64,000 nt of DNA from positions 258,134 to 322,133 of the forward strand of contig CAMPET010000044.1 of assembly GCA_946803715.1 (NCBI GenBank), given 5' to 3'. A program made the translations under genes and the position numbers. The first letter of the stretch is position 1. Each line of letters begins with the position of its first letter. Shown here piece by piece: positions 11,820-24,901 of the stretch. Source of the stretch: Beroe ovata (lineage: Eukaryota; Ctenophora; Nuda; Beroida; Beroidae). The notes under the pieces are model-generated. The model made no database searches, was not told where the DNA came from, and saw only the letters and a list, made by a program, of their open reading frames with translations.

Positions 11820-14800
11820 ATACACACACACACTCACATATACACACACACACACACATACAAAGTGCATGGTACTGTTACAGTNCACACACACACACAC
11901 ACACACACAAACACTCACATACCAATCATTGAGCTGCTTGACTATAGCGTAACAGAAGGGGCAGATGTACTGGGCTGGTATGTTGACTGAGTTTACTCCG
12001 ATACAACTCGAGTGTAACCAGTTTAGACACTCGTCACACTGTATCATGAGCTTGTCCTCGTGTAGCGATTCACAGGTACAACGCACTGATACTCTGATAA
12101 ATTTTAGAGGTGGGGGCTAAAACTTTCCGCGTAACATCCCCCTGTTTCTGTCCCATATGGGATTTGGAATCAAATTTCATCATACTTCCCGTGTTCTAAG
12201 CTTAATATAATGTTAAATCTCATCGAAATTGAGGTTTTTCTCAAGTTCAAGAGTTGGATTTCTAAAAACCAACTCACTTCATATCTTCTTTCTCATCGGA
12301 TTCATCGTCAGCAACATTTTCTGAGAATGAACAGTTCACAGTGCTGTGATGATCTCTTACTCACAACACACACTAGTTGTTCATCAATTTCACTCACTAA
12401 ATTCATACCTTTTCCCTCGTGGTAATGCTTGAGATGAGTCTCTAGCCTACTTTGCTTGGGGAAAGCCTTCTTACAGATGTTGCACTTGAACTCCAAGTGA
12501 TCATCAAGCGGCTCAATCGCTTTGGTGGCTTTAGGCTCGCCGTAATAGTAATACTGCTCTGAAATGGCACTCCAATTTAACAAGTTGGTGCCGCAACAGA
12601 GGTTAAATAATTTTGAGAACATTGTTCATCTGGGCACAAATTGGTCGTTTTCCCTGATTTCTCACTTCGGTTTCTGTGGTCGTCATCAAACTGCGAGGTG
12701 AACGGTTCACTCGAACTGCGTGCTCGTTTTGATGCCCGGGTTGTTTCTGCTATCACAGATTTAGAGAAGTGAAGGCGACCTGATCTCCTATCTTCGCCTA
12801 GTGTGAGTGGTTGGCGGTCGTCATATATCATAGTTGTTAACAGACAAACACAAATTCATGTTAGTCCACGCACAATCTTGTCATATATGAACACTATCTG
12901 GGTGTGACAGTCAAACAAACTATCCAGAAAACAGGTGCAGATATCAAAAACGAGGGTGGATGCTACGACTGACCTGTCTCCGAGATTTTGTCCTCGTCAG
13001 CACTATCAGGATACACTGTAGACTTGGACCTCGGTCGACCTAACTTCTTCTTCTTATCTAGAGTGGGAAGCAACCAATTAAGATCAAATACCTGGCCCCA
13101 ATATCATAGGCATTTCATTGTCTCAATTTGACGTCTAATAATACCTACCGAAAGATTCCACGCCATCCTTGCCCTCGAGGGTAATATCAGGTACTAGAGG
13201 TGTGGTGAGGTCACTATCAGCCTGCATCGGTGGTCGTGTCACTTCCTCACCACCGCCGTTTCCTGTGTCCATAAATAGCTCAGATTCGTCAAAGTGAAGA
13301 TCAAACGAGGTCGATATGTGTTGCGATGAGATAGGGTCTTTGAACGGACTTGCTATATCTGACGCAGTGGTTGTGAATACTGATTCAAATGGGTTCTCCA
13401 ATCCCTCCGTTTTAGCAACAGCATTCTCCGGCGATTTCAGATCGAGACTCGTGGGTGGAGTGGTCGTTTGTTGCTGGGTTGTGGTTGTTACAGGTTGTTT
13501 CGTTGGATCTTTTGGGGACACTCTCACAGACTCCTGTTCAGTTGGAGTGGCGCCGGAGGAATTTCGAGGTGAATGCTTGGCAGAACTCCCAGAGTTTTTC
13601 CTCGATTTTGGCTTCTGTCCAAGAAGAGCAAATGTTTGAACTTTAACTTTTCTCGTGTTGTACCCGCCATCTGGAGTTGTTGGAACAAATTTCGATGGCG
13701 CCATCTTCATAGGATCTGAAGTCTGAATCTTCTCATCACTGGACTGTTGTCTAGAGGCTATCGGGTTTTTAGGAGCGTGTAGAGGTTTGGGGGACGATGC
13801 TTCCACTTGCTCCTCCTTGATTTGCGGCTTTGGTTCCACGAAAAGGGGCGGTATGGTAATTGGAGACTTGGCGGATAACTTAGGAGAAACAGAGTCCTTC
13901 TTCTCTGCGGGTATGGGAGAGTTTGAGTTGTGACAATAGGGCGACATACGGCTGTCCTTGCACTGCATGTCGAAGAGAGCTTGTTTAGATCGAGGGGACA
14001 AACTCGCTATAAAGTTTGGAGAACTCCTCCCAAATTGAATAAGCTGCTGCCAGTTTGTGGGGCTGGGAGACTGACTGAGACGTCTCTGTAGGAGAGTGTT
14101 ATCGATTGTTCCGCTGTCTGATGAACGGGGTGGTGTTCTGTTAGCTGCCTGTCTTGCTTGTCTCTCCAGGACATACTGTTTCAGTTTCTGTTTGAGAGGT
14201 GATGTCGGCACACCCCTAACAAGGGCAGGAGGTGAACTTCTCTTGCCTGATGAAGTTGAGGCTCCGTGCATCTCACTGATAGATGTCCTTGCTTTGCGTT
14301 GATGAGTGGCAACAGGCACAGGGGATGGGGTGGTGTGAACAGGTTTGGAAGATGGTGTTGCTGTCGTTGGTGTCACTGGAATGTTGGACGACTTTGCTTG
14401 AACGGCAACTGTTATCTTAGGAGGGATTATGTTCTCCCCGCTTTCGAGAAGCTTTGCTGATGCTCTACGTTCTCGGAGACTTTTCCTTGTTGCCTCTGGC
14501 AATGCTGATGAGGAAGGAGCAGGATCAGGAATATTTGTAGATTCTGCCTTTTTGGCCTCTTCAGGAACACTACTTTCCGTGACAACTTTCGCTTCTGCAT
14601 CAGGCTCAATTGGCTCGACTTTCTGCTCGATCAGATCATCAGGTATAGCAGAGTTTGAACCACCATCAAGATAGTTCGCGAGATCAGAGATGTCAAAGTT
14701 GGTGTCATCAGCCATCCAAAGGTCGTCAGATGTTAGATGATCTTGAATAGCGGCACTGATAGAATCATCTGGTTTCAGATCAGTAGACTGGGGTCCCTGC

Positions 14801-17800
14801 TTAGGTGATAGGATAGGGGTTGGTTGCACTATCTTGCTAGTATCCTCTGGAACATAGGGTGGCGCAGCGGGTGCATTGACAGGTTTGAACATGGCAGGGT
14901 TGCTGTAACCGATAGGGTGAGGATATCTGTAGATCTGTTGTTGCATCTCATACCCAGGAGGGAGTCTGGCAGGGTTGGATACTTTCTGTATCTGGGCCGG
15001 CGAGGCGGGAGTGTAGAGAGGTTTGGAAGCTGGATTTGGCTGGTGGGGCGGCACTGCACCACTTTGGGAGACAGTCTTCTTACTGCCTGGACTACCAGGT
15101 TGGGAGCCTTTAGGGGACGCTAGTTTAGGAGCTCGAGCGACGGTTGATTTGAATGAGCCATGGACAGGATAACTCTCGATCAGAGGACCTTGTCCCTTAG
15201 TCTTATCCAGTTTCATGACAGATAGGTAGGCCTGGGGCTGCTGTCCGTCCCCTTTATCAGGCTTTGCAGGGCTGATATCTCGCGGGGCATCTTCCTCAAG
15301 GAGCCCTCTAAATGTGCCAGGACTATTAACACCCTCAGGCTGCTTGTATGGTAAGGGCATGGCGCTTGCCTTATGCCCCTTCTGTTGCTGGGCCATGTGA
15401 TGATGACGAAGCAGAGAGGCAGTGTTGGCATCTATAGCCTGATTATGAGCCCGCATCCTGGAGGGCGAATGTGGTCGGTGTTTGTTCCTAGCTCGCTGTT
15501 TGTGAGCATGGTACATCTGCTGTTGGTACAGGTGATGCCTATTCTGGGCGTGGTGCTGCTGTGTCATCATGTTCATCTGGTGGATTGGGTTGGTTATCTT
15601 GGTCCCCTGAATGTTTGAGTAGAAGGGGTAGTTCACGTAGTAGGGGGGTGGGAGCTGGTGTTGTGAGGATGCGACCGTCTCCTCCCCGGCCGAACTTTCA
15701 CTCTCTTCCGAGTTGTCACTTTCCTTCGACTTGCTCTCTGGGTCCTGAAACAAGATTTTATTGATCAAATGCAAGAACGAATATATTTGGAGTAAGTTCA
15801 GGTATTATTCAATCAGATAAAACGACGGAACCGTACCTTTCGGGTAGATTTATTGGTAAGGGACACTGGAAAGTCGTATATGTCATGACTGATCTTCTTC
15901 AATGCTTCGGCCTGGTTACCGCTTTTCTTCACGATCTTCCGAACCTGCTTAGGCTCCTCAGGACCCCTCTTCAGTGACTGAAGGAACGAAAACTGATGAA
16001 ATATCTCAATAAGTCCGAATAAGTACCGATTTTTACCGTTACAACACCATTTCAATGCAAAGATGCATTTTAGTATGGTATAGCACAACCCACATATTTG
16101 ACTTACTTCGGATGGGTGACCTTGTTCACGCCGCCTTGACTTCTGCTTCCCTGCATCTCCAGGCTTGCCCTCCCACTTTTTAGGTGGCACATTTCCGGAT
16201 GCTGTAGATGGCGGCGCCAGCGGCGTGGCATGAGCAATGCCACCATGTGGCAAGTTGCAAGGAGTGGTGGGAGTGTTGTTGGGAGCCATGTTAGCAGGCA
16301 TTGTGTTAACAGGGGCTGGGCTTGTGTGTGGGCCGCTACTTGGGTTGCATTGAGATATGTGGAGGTTACTCGGCGGGTAGCTTGTGTTGCTAGCTTGGTT
16401 TCCAGGGTGGATTGGGTTGCTGGAGAGATGTGCCAGGTTGCCAGATACGTGACCGGCATGGGCTGCGTTGCTTGGCACATGCATGATGTTGCTTGGCATG
16501 TGTACAGAGTTGATAGGGATGTGGGCAGGAGAGTTGGCTGAGTGAGGACTATGAACATGGCCGGTGTAGGGGACTGGGGACTGGGCGGGGTCATTGCCAG
16601 CGCTCTGAAAATAAGAGTTACCTAGAACTCTATTAACTTATTTAGAGGTAGTTAGAGGGCCTCTAACAACACGCTGCTACGCAAAGGAAGGAGGTTAATC
16701 GAGCGTGTTCACCTTGGATCGCCGAGCTAGTTGTCTGTGATACTCCACATGCAATCCCTGCTGAGAGACGGGAAGCTGGGGAGATCTGGTTCCCCCTTGT
16801 TGAGGTGACGTCATGGAATGATGAGGTGATGTCATGGTATGATGAGGCGATGTCATGGTGTGATGAGGCGATGTCATCATGTGATGCGGGGACGCAACCA
16901 GGTGTCGAGAGGAGGGGGTCACGTGCATCTGTGATGACGTCACTTGGTGGTGCGGGGATGCCATATTAGGTGTGCGTGGTGACATTGCCGGGCTGTATGA
17001 GCCGGCTGTACTCTGCGAGTAGTGGGACGGCATGCCCCACACTTGATGTGGTGACTCCTGGGAAATGATTCGATAATCAACTCTCGGATGTAGAGAAGAT
17101 GGGAACGGGAAACAGAAAATGGTGTTCATACCACCGATTAAACGATCGCGTTCTCTTTACCCCTATCCCAACACTAGAACAATCGTCTTACCGGATAGTA
17201 TTGCGAGTAAGGGGGTGTGCCCCCATGATACATTCCTGGGAGATGTGGCATGTACACGGGCGGCTTCATTGCAGGATTGTTCATGGCGGGGGAAGCGCCA
17301 CCCATCATAGCCACCTGGTTGTAGCCCGCCGACTGGTAAACAACATCCTTCACCCCTTTTGCAGCTATCAGCCTGCAGAGAGAGTGATGCATGAAATCCG
17401 ATAGGAGTGATTGTGAGAAGTAGTTGAGCGAATAGGGCAAGAATTATTGAAGAGCATAAACTGTTAACTCCATAAACAAGAATAGCAAGAGAAAAAGATG
17501 GACACTGTTTTTTCCCCTCAAGTGTAAAGTAAAATGCTCAGCACATGCCATGCAAAGGCAACACTTTATCTTATAGTACATCCCAGGGGGAGAGAGTGTC
17601 ACAAGATACCCGAACAGACTGGAACATTGAACCAACCTTGCAGAACAACGGGTATTCCCATCACGTCTAGTAGAAAAGAAACGAGAGACGGCATGAGAAA
17701 AGGAAGTACAATTCTATTATGTCCAGCTATCGCAAAACTATCATGTGCAATAATTATTGTAGACTAAATATTGTAGAGTAAAGTCGAGCAGTATCATAGT

Positions 17801-19926
17801 GTCTAGGACACTAGATCTTAGCTCTGAGTGCGATTAATAGATAATCTCACCTCGCAGATTGATCCCTCTGGTTCTTCTGAAGTTGACTGATATGATCCGA
17901 CATTGCGTCCCTATCCCCGCATACTCCCTTCTTCTCGGAACGCTCGTCTCCGCTGCCGCCAGGGTTTTTACTCCGACCTCCCTTGCTCACTCCAGTGCTC
18001 TTATTGTCTTTGTTAGAGCAAGAAGCATGGCTTCTCTTGTTGCTCTTCGGATCGGTGATCGGAATCGGCTCTGGTTCGGTGAGTTCTAGTTTCCGGGGTT
18101 TGAACACAGCTCCACTCCCCACAGCGGACTTGAGCCCACTTTCCACCATTGATCTGATGGAAGGCGGGTTGACTTCAACTTTCGCACTGCTCTCCACTGC
18201 TGGTTTCGCCGGAGATGGTGCTTTCTTGGGAACTTCAAACTCGATGACATCATCAATAACTATCTTATGATGAGTTGCAGACTTGTCGGTGATAATTATT
18301 GAAGAATCCACACTCTTGGATGCCTGCAATGGCTGTTTCCCCGCTCCCTTCAGCTGACCCTCCTTCACGTCATCCGTACTCTCGCCACTGCTATTCTCGT
18401 TGTTCATGGAGGTCCACAGGGCCTCCTTATCCGGAGTACTGGTGGCAGTTCGGTCACACAACATATGCTCAGCTATGCTCGAGATAGGCACTACTTCATT
18501 TGTCGGTAATTTGGCGGGAACTTCAGCTTGAGTTCTTCCTGACCGTGTTTTGGGTAATTCCTCCTTCGTGATGGAAGCCGTGCTCTTATTCTTGGCAGCA
18601 TCTTGTTTCGTTGTCGAGGACGCATCTGAGTCTTTCCTTCCATCGGAAGAGACAGATTTAGACCTCCGTCCCTGAGGTTTACCCTCACTGGATGACTTCT
18701 TATCGTCCTTCTTATCTGAATCGTCTTTAGTCTGCTCGTCAGACGGGTTCCTGGAGAGACGTGCGGAGAGACGTTTGGATCTGGAGGAAGGGGGGACGGC
18801 TTCCTCTGCCTTCTCGTCTCCTTTTCGTGCAGATAGTCGTTTTGATCTGTTGCTTTCCCCAGACGAATCATCCTGTAATAAAGCAGTCGATCATATCTAC
18901 ATTCATCGTATTGATTTGTAGAAATAGAGTTGTAACTGTGGTGATGTAACTGTGGTGACGAAACTGTGGTGATGTAACTGTGGTGACGAAACTGTGGTGA
19001 TGAAACTGTGGTGTTGTAACTGTGGTGTTGTAACTGTGGTGATGAAACTGTGGTGTTGTAACTGTGGTGTTGCAACTGTGGTGATGTAACTGTGGTGATG
19101 TAACTGTGGTGATGTAACTGTGGTGTTGTAACTGTAATGATGAAAGTATTAACCTGTTTCTGTCCGTCAACTGGACGGATTTGAGAAAATCGTAGTTTCT
19201 TCTTGAAGCCATCATTGAACAGTACTCTGTAATAATCTGAGAAGATTCACATGAATACACAGACGAAGTGTTGGAAATGGTGAACTATCAATGTGGATAT
19301 TGCTGAATTAGCAAATACCCACCGTTACCCTCAACAGCGAGGATTGTTGCGAGGTAGTAATGTCGATCAATCCACCTAGCCTCTACGGCCTGTCCTACTT
19401 TAAACATAACACTCTAGGAAAATGAGATAAGGAAATTTCAGTCAAGATACGGGAATATTTAATTGAGATAAGGGAATTTCAATCGGATGAATCACAATTT
19501 ACAGTTCAAACAAGATTTGAACTTCATTTTTTGAGATGGTCAAGGTGGCATAAAATTGAAGATAGTATAACTGGTTTTAAGGTCGCTACCTTATTTTGCT
19601 CCTCTTGTAACTTGTGAGCATTATCTTTAGACACAGCCCGTATTCTTGGTGATCTAGCTGGCAACCATTGGTCGTGACGCTTGTGCCAGTTGAGATAATG
19701 TACGAGTATGCGCCTGTTCTCTACTTTCTGTATTCGGGCAACATACCTGGGGGCCAGAGGGATGTGACTCGAGAAAAGTGAGATGTAATAGTTGAGAGTA
19801 ATTGAGAAGAGCTCATTAATATTCTGGAGGAAGGTGAGTGGTGCCTATATCTCACCAAGATAAAGAGTCTTCTTCACGAACTTCGATCAGCTCATTTTCT
19901 ACCAATTGTAAACTGGACTTGGACAT
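8949..19926 (-). CDS. PHF20: PHF20/PHF20L1-like chromatin reader, greatly enlarged
   Basis: Twenty-four exons with consistent phases (first 19856-19926, largest 13149-15744, last 8949-9052); 7,236 nt, 2,411 aa. Vertebrate PHF20 (about 1,010 aa) is a subunit of the MOF/NSL histone H4 acetyltransferase complex and reads methyl-lysine. Same domain order here: Tudor-like 1 (HYLNWHKRHDQWLP, about residues 24-76); Tudor 2 (VGQAVEARWIDRHYYLATI, then YYRVLFNDGF, 77-134); AT-hook-like KKLGRPRSK (exon 12974-13057); one C2H2 finger FKCNICKKAF...HLKHYH (exon 12409-12558); PHD finger (exon 11923-12093: RCTCES, MIQCDECLNWLHSSC, YICPFC); and a C-terminal acidic coiled coil (exons 9146-9230, 8949-9052) matching the PHF20 end. 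Extra length lies in Ser/Pro/Gln/His-rich stretches, including TSPHHTM-type repeats at 16800-16900 and a Pro/Arg-rich C-terminal third. Starts MSKSSLQLVENELIEV; paralogue assignment (PHF20 or PHF20L1) is not possible. Confidence 0.87.
11745..11922. repeat. (CA)n microsatellite in PHF20-like intron
   Basis: CA dinucleotide arrays on both sides of a single N at 11885, inside the intron between the PHD-finger exon (11923-12093) and exon 11481-11630. On the gene strand it is a GT run starting at the splice donor. Confidence 0.95.
18915..19137. repeat. 15-bp minisatellite filling a PHF20-like intron
   Basis: About 15 copies of a 14-15 bp unit (gtggtgatgtaactgtg on +). It fills most of the intron between exons 19154-19236 and 17851-18872. 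On the transcribed strand each unit carries caccacag, which resembles a 3' splice site. ORFs across it (HHSYITTV repeats) are artefacts. Confidence 0.9.
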
Positions 19927-20185
19927 GTCATTTTCTACAACAGACAAGTTGTATCAGTTTTACACCATGCAAAGTCGAGGAACGATGGAGATGACGGCTA
20001 CCAAATTCAGGTTAGTGAAAACTGTTACACGATTGGTCACAGCGTTGAATTATTGTGGAAACATGACTTGAACGTTGTAAGAATAACGATCGTCATCAAT
20101 CTGTTAAATATCGAAAAATACAGCCTGGTTTTAAACTGATATAAACGGTGGATAAAATCAATGAAGAGTACAAATAAAGCCGGTG

Positions 20186-21536
20186 CTATAAGATAGGGTC
20201 TAGTGGACGGTTGAAACCTCCCCGTCTATTCATGTACTGTCTGTATTTCCTCTTAGGGACTTTAGCTGATGCTGAGGCGTTGCAGGATCCGTCCACTTTC
20301 TTACCCTGCAGAACAAATGCTGATATTGGGGATATTATAGTATTACGCAGCTCATATCTGAGATGAAGTAGTACACAGTGTGTACTACACACGATATTAA
20401 TCACAACCTGGTGAATTAATGAAATTGCTGCCCACGCCCCACACTACAAGAGGTGGAGAACTGAGTGAGTGAGCGACAAGGAGTGCGGGGGAATCGAAAC
20501 CATATGCCTCTCGACCTCTTATGTAATAGGTATCTATAATATAAAGGAATAAGGCACTTATAGGAANCGGATTTTTATTAAAAAAATTTCAACCGGCTAT
20601 ATATTTAAAAATTAACTGGGAATAAGATTCCCACATTCCCACCTTTTTGCCACTGGGCCTCTTATGTAATATACATTCATATAATACCGGTCTTACACTA
20701 TTTATAATTATAACTATATGTCATGTGAAAATTCACCTTGGTAGTGTCAAATGTGCTAAAGCCCATGAGTTTAGCCATCTGTTCGTCCTCCAGATTAGTA
20801 TCATCCTCCAGGGCTGCTGCCAGTACAGGATCGTCATCGTCATCCTCTGTTAAATGTAGTCTGGTGAGCGACACATCTCACAAAAGAGTTAGGCAAGTAT
20901 TTCCTCAAGGTGGAGTCACGTACCTGTAGGGTTGGTATTCTTCACTCGAGGCATCTTCTTCAATGAGTTAACATAGCTGTCAACAGCGGAATCAAATGTC
21001 GGTCCAACATCGTCTTTCCTCTTCGGGGGAGACGATCCCTCCTTCCTCCGTCCAGGTCTAAGGTCTTCTCTGTGTCTCATCTCGTCTCGTGGTCTCATCT
21101 CGTCTCTCTGTCGGCCGCCATCTCTCGATGAGTTGTGATCACGGCGGTCTGATCGTCGGTGTGGGCTGAAACATCTGTGTTATCCACCTTGCCTCAGACT
21201 TTCTCTCATATCACGTCTCGAAATGATGATGGTAAGTCTCAAAAAGATGATGAGGTACCTGCGTTCTCGTCGAGATGGAGACTTCCTGGGGCTCCGGCGC
21301 CTGGAGGCGGGACTGCGAGACCGTCTTCCAGGGCTCCTTCTCGGAGATCGTTTACTGGATCTCTTATATCGGGCGGGGGGCGAGTCAGTGCCACTCCTTC
21401 TACGATCTGAGGATTCAGAGGGAATCATATTGATATGCATTGTCTGTCAACTATGACCATACCATTGAGAAAGTGACGGACACTCACTTTTTATTCTTGT
21501 TCTACCAAACTCATCTACATCTTCATCACTTGACAT
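20186..21536 (-). CDS. SNRNP27: U4/U6.U5 tri-snRNP 27 kDa protein
   Basis: Five exons: 21488-21536, 21259-21406, 20924-21165, 20737-20846, 20186-20305; 669 nt, 222 aa (human 155). SNRNP27 is an SR-type component of the spliceosomal tri-snRNP that helps 5' splice-site choice during activation. The N-terminal half is Arg/Ser-rich ([18 protein letters not shown]). The C-terminus is diagnostic: [14 protein letters not shown] joined to [15 protein letters not shown] and [18 protein letters not shown]. These blocks are nearly invariant from yeast relatives to humans. Unusual parts are an N-terminus [16 protein letters not shown] and an acidic linker [18 protein letters not shown] before the conserved domain. 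Start is the only ATG in frame upstream; it lies 4 nt after a ctag. Same strand as geminin (0.5 kb upstream) and the PHF20-like gene (0.3 kb downstream). Confidence 0.93.
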
Positions 21537-22067
21537 CAATCTAGGTGATGACTATTAGCAGATGAACGTTTTGAAATATCGTGATAAAATGTTAACCAAT
21601 GACACAAGTACCATGATACAAAGATAGCAGTGAAACCTTGTAATGAGAAATGTGTTTATTGCAACATAAATAACAAATATCAAAATTTAATAAAAATGGC
21701 TTCAAAATTAGATCATACTGCTTTATCTTGGTGCCCCTTTGGTTGCAGCCATGCTTAATAAAAACGAAAATCAGATACTTCTGATCTTAATAGAATGTAA
21801 GGTATTGAAGATATAAAATGGAAACCCAAGACATCCCAATCTATGAGTATTGGGTGCAACAATAAAAATTTTGCAACATTTCCTGTCACAAACAAAATTT
21901 TGGTTTCATATACAGGAAGAACCCTTACCAAATTACCAATATTATGGACAACAAAAATTGGTGTTGAAAATACTACTATGTGACTATAAAATCTGTCCCA
22001 ATATAATCCATTAGATTCTGAATAACTGGACTTTACACTGATATACAACTTTTGCTAAGTACAATTG

Positions 22068-22822
22068 TTATGATATAGGTTCTGATGACAACAAGTCCTT
22101 TATTCTTTCCCCATCATCCTCAGGGATGTCCTGTGAATGATTGAGTTGAAAAATAATTGTCAAGAATAATTGAAGTATAAAGCTTCATTTATTACACCAC
22201 CTTGTACTTACTTCATTGGGTTGAGAGCTGAGTGACAACCTGGATTTTACTGCTTTTAGCTGAGCTTCTGCCTCTTCAGCTCTGTCAGTAGCTTCTTTCA
22301 GTGATATGTTCAACTCCTCTATCTGTTCTAAATTTATTTGTATAAGAACAGGATGTCACTAAATTAGAAATTTCAATGGATCTCATTCAAGTCCATGAAT
22401 ACAGATATATAATTCAATTCTTTGGGATGATTCGACGATGTCATGATGAGTACAAGTGAATGAGTACAAGTCAATCAATAATAGGTACAGGAAACATACT
22501 ATAAAGTTCCTCATTTTCTTCAATAGTTATTTCCAAAGCTTCTCTACGTTGCTCAGCAAGACTTTCAAAATATGTCTCATTTAAAGGTCCCCCAGTCAAG
22601 GCAGCAATCATTTCCTCAGCAGCATTGTCTGATGTCCCACAACCCTTCTCTGAATACTGGGTATCTGTCTGAGTACCTTTACACCTTGTGATTTTAGTTG
22701 GTGCTGATTTGGACTTCCCCCTCAACTTTATTGCTGAAGGATTGATCACATTTGCAGATATTGCTTTGAAAGGAACCCTGCCGTCAATCTTCACATTTTC
22801 TTTGTCAGCATCGGAAATCATC
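22068..22822 (-). CDS. GMNN: Geminin, DNA replication licensing inhibitor
   Basis: Three exons: 22500-22822 (ATG at 22819-22821), 22212-22327, 22068-22130; 501 coding nt, 166 aa. Geminin binds CDT1 and blocks reloading of MCM helicases outside G1; relatives GEMC1 and multicilin drive ciliogenesis. Key evidence is the segment LAEQRREALEITIEENEEL followed by YKQIEELNISLKEATDRAEE. It aligns with the geminin motif AExRRxALYEALKENEKLHKEIE at the start of the parallel coiled coil. The N-terminus is basic with KITRCKGTQTDTQ, and the C-terminus is acidic (IPEDDGERIKDLLSSE), as expected. No clear D-box (RxxL near the N-terminus) is seen. The ATG lies 1 nt after a gttcag acceptor, so a 5' noncoding exon or leader is likely. 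Geminin rather than GEMC1/multicilin is inferred from small size. Confidence 0.83.
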
Positions 22823-24181
22823 CTGAACATAGATTTTGAGTAAAAGTGATTAACAATCATACAATATAATAGATATAGATTTTGGTTGAACTTCTACCCT
22901 CTCAACTTATAACCCATAAAACAGTTATACCACTATATCAATGTCAACTATAGTGACTGTTATTGTGCTGCAAAGGTTTGCAGAATTCAATTTAGAGCTA
23001 CGCCTATGCTACACTATTACACTATACATGCAATATACAGACAAAAATACAAATCAAAATAGAGTTGAATCAATTCTGTAAATGCATTTGATGCTGCCAT
23101 ACACCATAAAAGAATGTATTACCGTGATCAATGATAATAATCTGGAAGTCGCAATTGTGGCTCGTACTAAATCCATCGCCCTAATTTTATCATAAGTCTT
23201 ATGTTTTTTGGTTTCCTGACCCATCCCAAACCCTATTCCTTACCCCAACCCACAGGATACTTCCAAACCCTAACCCTGACCCTAACCCAGGCCCTTAACC
23301 GAGGGTTTAAAACACGATTAAGTCTGCTTACATGAGCAAATCAGTCTTTCGCCCATAACTTGTCAGGGAAGCATTTTTACCCTACATCACATGGGGTGAT
23401 TCAGAATCAGTGCCAAAAGATACGTCGATTCATGTCTGTTTAACCTATAAAGAGGCAAAAATAAGAATTCTGAAAAAAATAGGGCAATAAATTTAGTATG
23501 AGTGCGCAATAGTACAGGAATTTGATTACTAATGATAGTTGTAGGGCCTTCCCTACCGTCGGTGCCAAGCATAGCAATAGTTATTCCAGGGCCTTGCAAT
23601 TGCAATGATGATAACACGTTAGCCATTGTCGGGCGATACCAGACTGCTGATGCTAGACGCGAAAAATAAGTTTGCCGCGAAGAATAAGTTTGTGAATTTG
23701 AGATGCGCGCGAGAAACAAAGTTCATGTGACAGAGTTAGGGACCGTTCACATATTACGTAATCAAAATTTCGACATTTTTTACCCCCCTCCCCCCTTCCG
23801 TAATCATCCGTAATCATGGCTCAAACCNTCATTGACAATTGACGCGCGGCGCAACGGGATTTGTAACAAAAAAGACACATCTTCATTTGTAAACAGAGTC
23901 AATAGAGAATTAACTAACTATCTCTCATCGAAATCTTGCACCTAATGATGCAAATAACCCCATTAACCATCTGAGTACAGAGCTTTTCAGCTGATTCTCT
24001 GTGCAGCATTGCAGCTGCACCTATATATCCCATCTTACTGCATCTTCAATTAACAATACATCTAGGCATGACCCCTTGATCAATGATGAGCCTTTGTTAC
24101 TAGGAATCAGTAGTGAAATGAGATAGGACCACATGGTCAACTCCTCTGCCTATTAGAGTTTTATAAGTTCTAGAATTGACT
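22823..24181. other. Intergenic region upstream of geminin
   Basis: No exon recognised. Contains degenerate telomere-like ccctaaccctgaccctaaccc at about 23255-23300, a polypyrimidine stretch at 23785-23802 and a single N at 23828. The likely geminin promoter lies in the first few hundred bases. Confidence 0.5.
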
Positions 24182-24260
24182 TATATTTTTACAGCACAGT
24201 ATAATAATTAATATCAATATTATATATTTCCTCCCCAATTCTATGAAAAGATGCTTCTAT

Positions 24261-24372
24261 TATGGCAGATCAGAAGGCTCACCCGGAATTTTATCTCTGG
24301 ATGTGTGGATCACAGGGGTCAAATTATATTTTTCAGAGATAAAATTCCAGGTGAGCCTTCTGATCCGCCATA
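24261..24372. mobile_element. 112-bp MITE-like hairpin insertion with empty site
   Basis: Arms tatggcagatcagaaggctc...ttttatctctg and its inverse cagagataaaa...gagccttctgatccgccata fold into one hairpin. The flanks duplicate cttctat (24254-24260 and 24373-24379). The sister copy at about 25575 reads straight through a single cttctat, showing the uninserted site. Related to the cluster at 5588. Confidence 0.85.
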
Positions 24373-24901
24373 CTTCTATGTTGTGCTGAGCCTAATTTTG
24401 TGTTAGTCTTGACATTTGATCAACCGCCAATCCTGCAGTATCCAGAATGTTGTCATCCATGTCAATAATCAGCACTGTAAGGTAGAATTCCTTCCATAGT
24501 GAATTCATGTGAGAACTTGTTTGAGTAATAGTCAATCTATAGCATATATATCTCTTCTCATGCTTGACTATGCAGTATTCCTGGTCTAGTTTAGCAGGAA
24601 TGTTGGGGACAGTATTGTCTGGGGGGCTGCATATTTTTATTGTCTTCAAAATGTTAAAATCATCTTGAAAATCCCTCATAGATTCTAGCTGACCATTCTC
24701 CAATTATGTGACTCAATAACAACGGCTTAGCAAGGAAACAATCCTGATTACTTTTTGAGAGGTTTGAGACACCATCTATGCAAAACTTCATATTCAATTT
24801 TACATTATTTATGCTGTCAAAGTAGCCCTCATTGACTTCACAGGTAATTTGGAGTGATGGAAATGATCAGGTTTAGGTAAGCAACTGAAAGTTTCATTAG
24901 G

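Noticed and set aside
18491-19260. ORFs encoding HHSYITTV repeats
   Set aside because: They translate an intronic minisatellite; the real exon 17851-18872 uses another frame.
23255-23300. Telomere-like ccctaaccctgaccctaaccc
   Set aside because: Short and degenerate; a similar scrap occurs at 6738-6765. No evidence of a chromosome end or fusion.
24392-24703. 103-aa minus-strand ORF with plausible composition
   Set aside because: It begins at a non-ATG codon, and the sister copy (about 25610-25912) has several indels not divisible by three, so the frame is not conserved.
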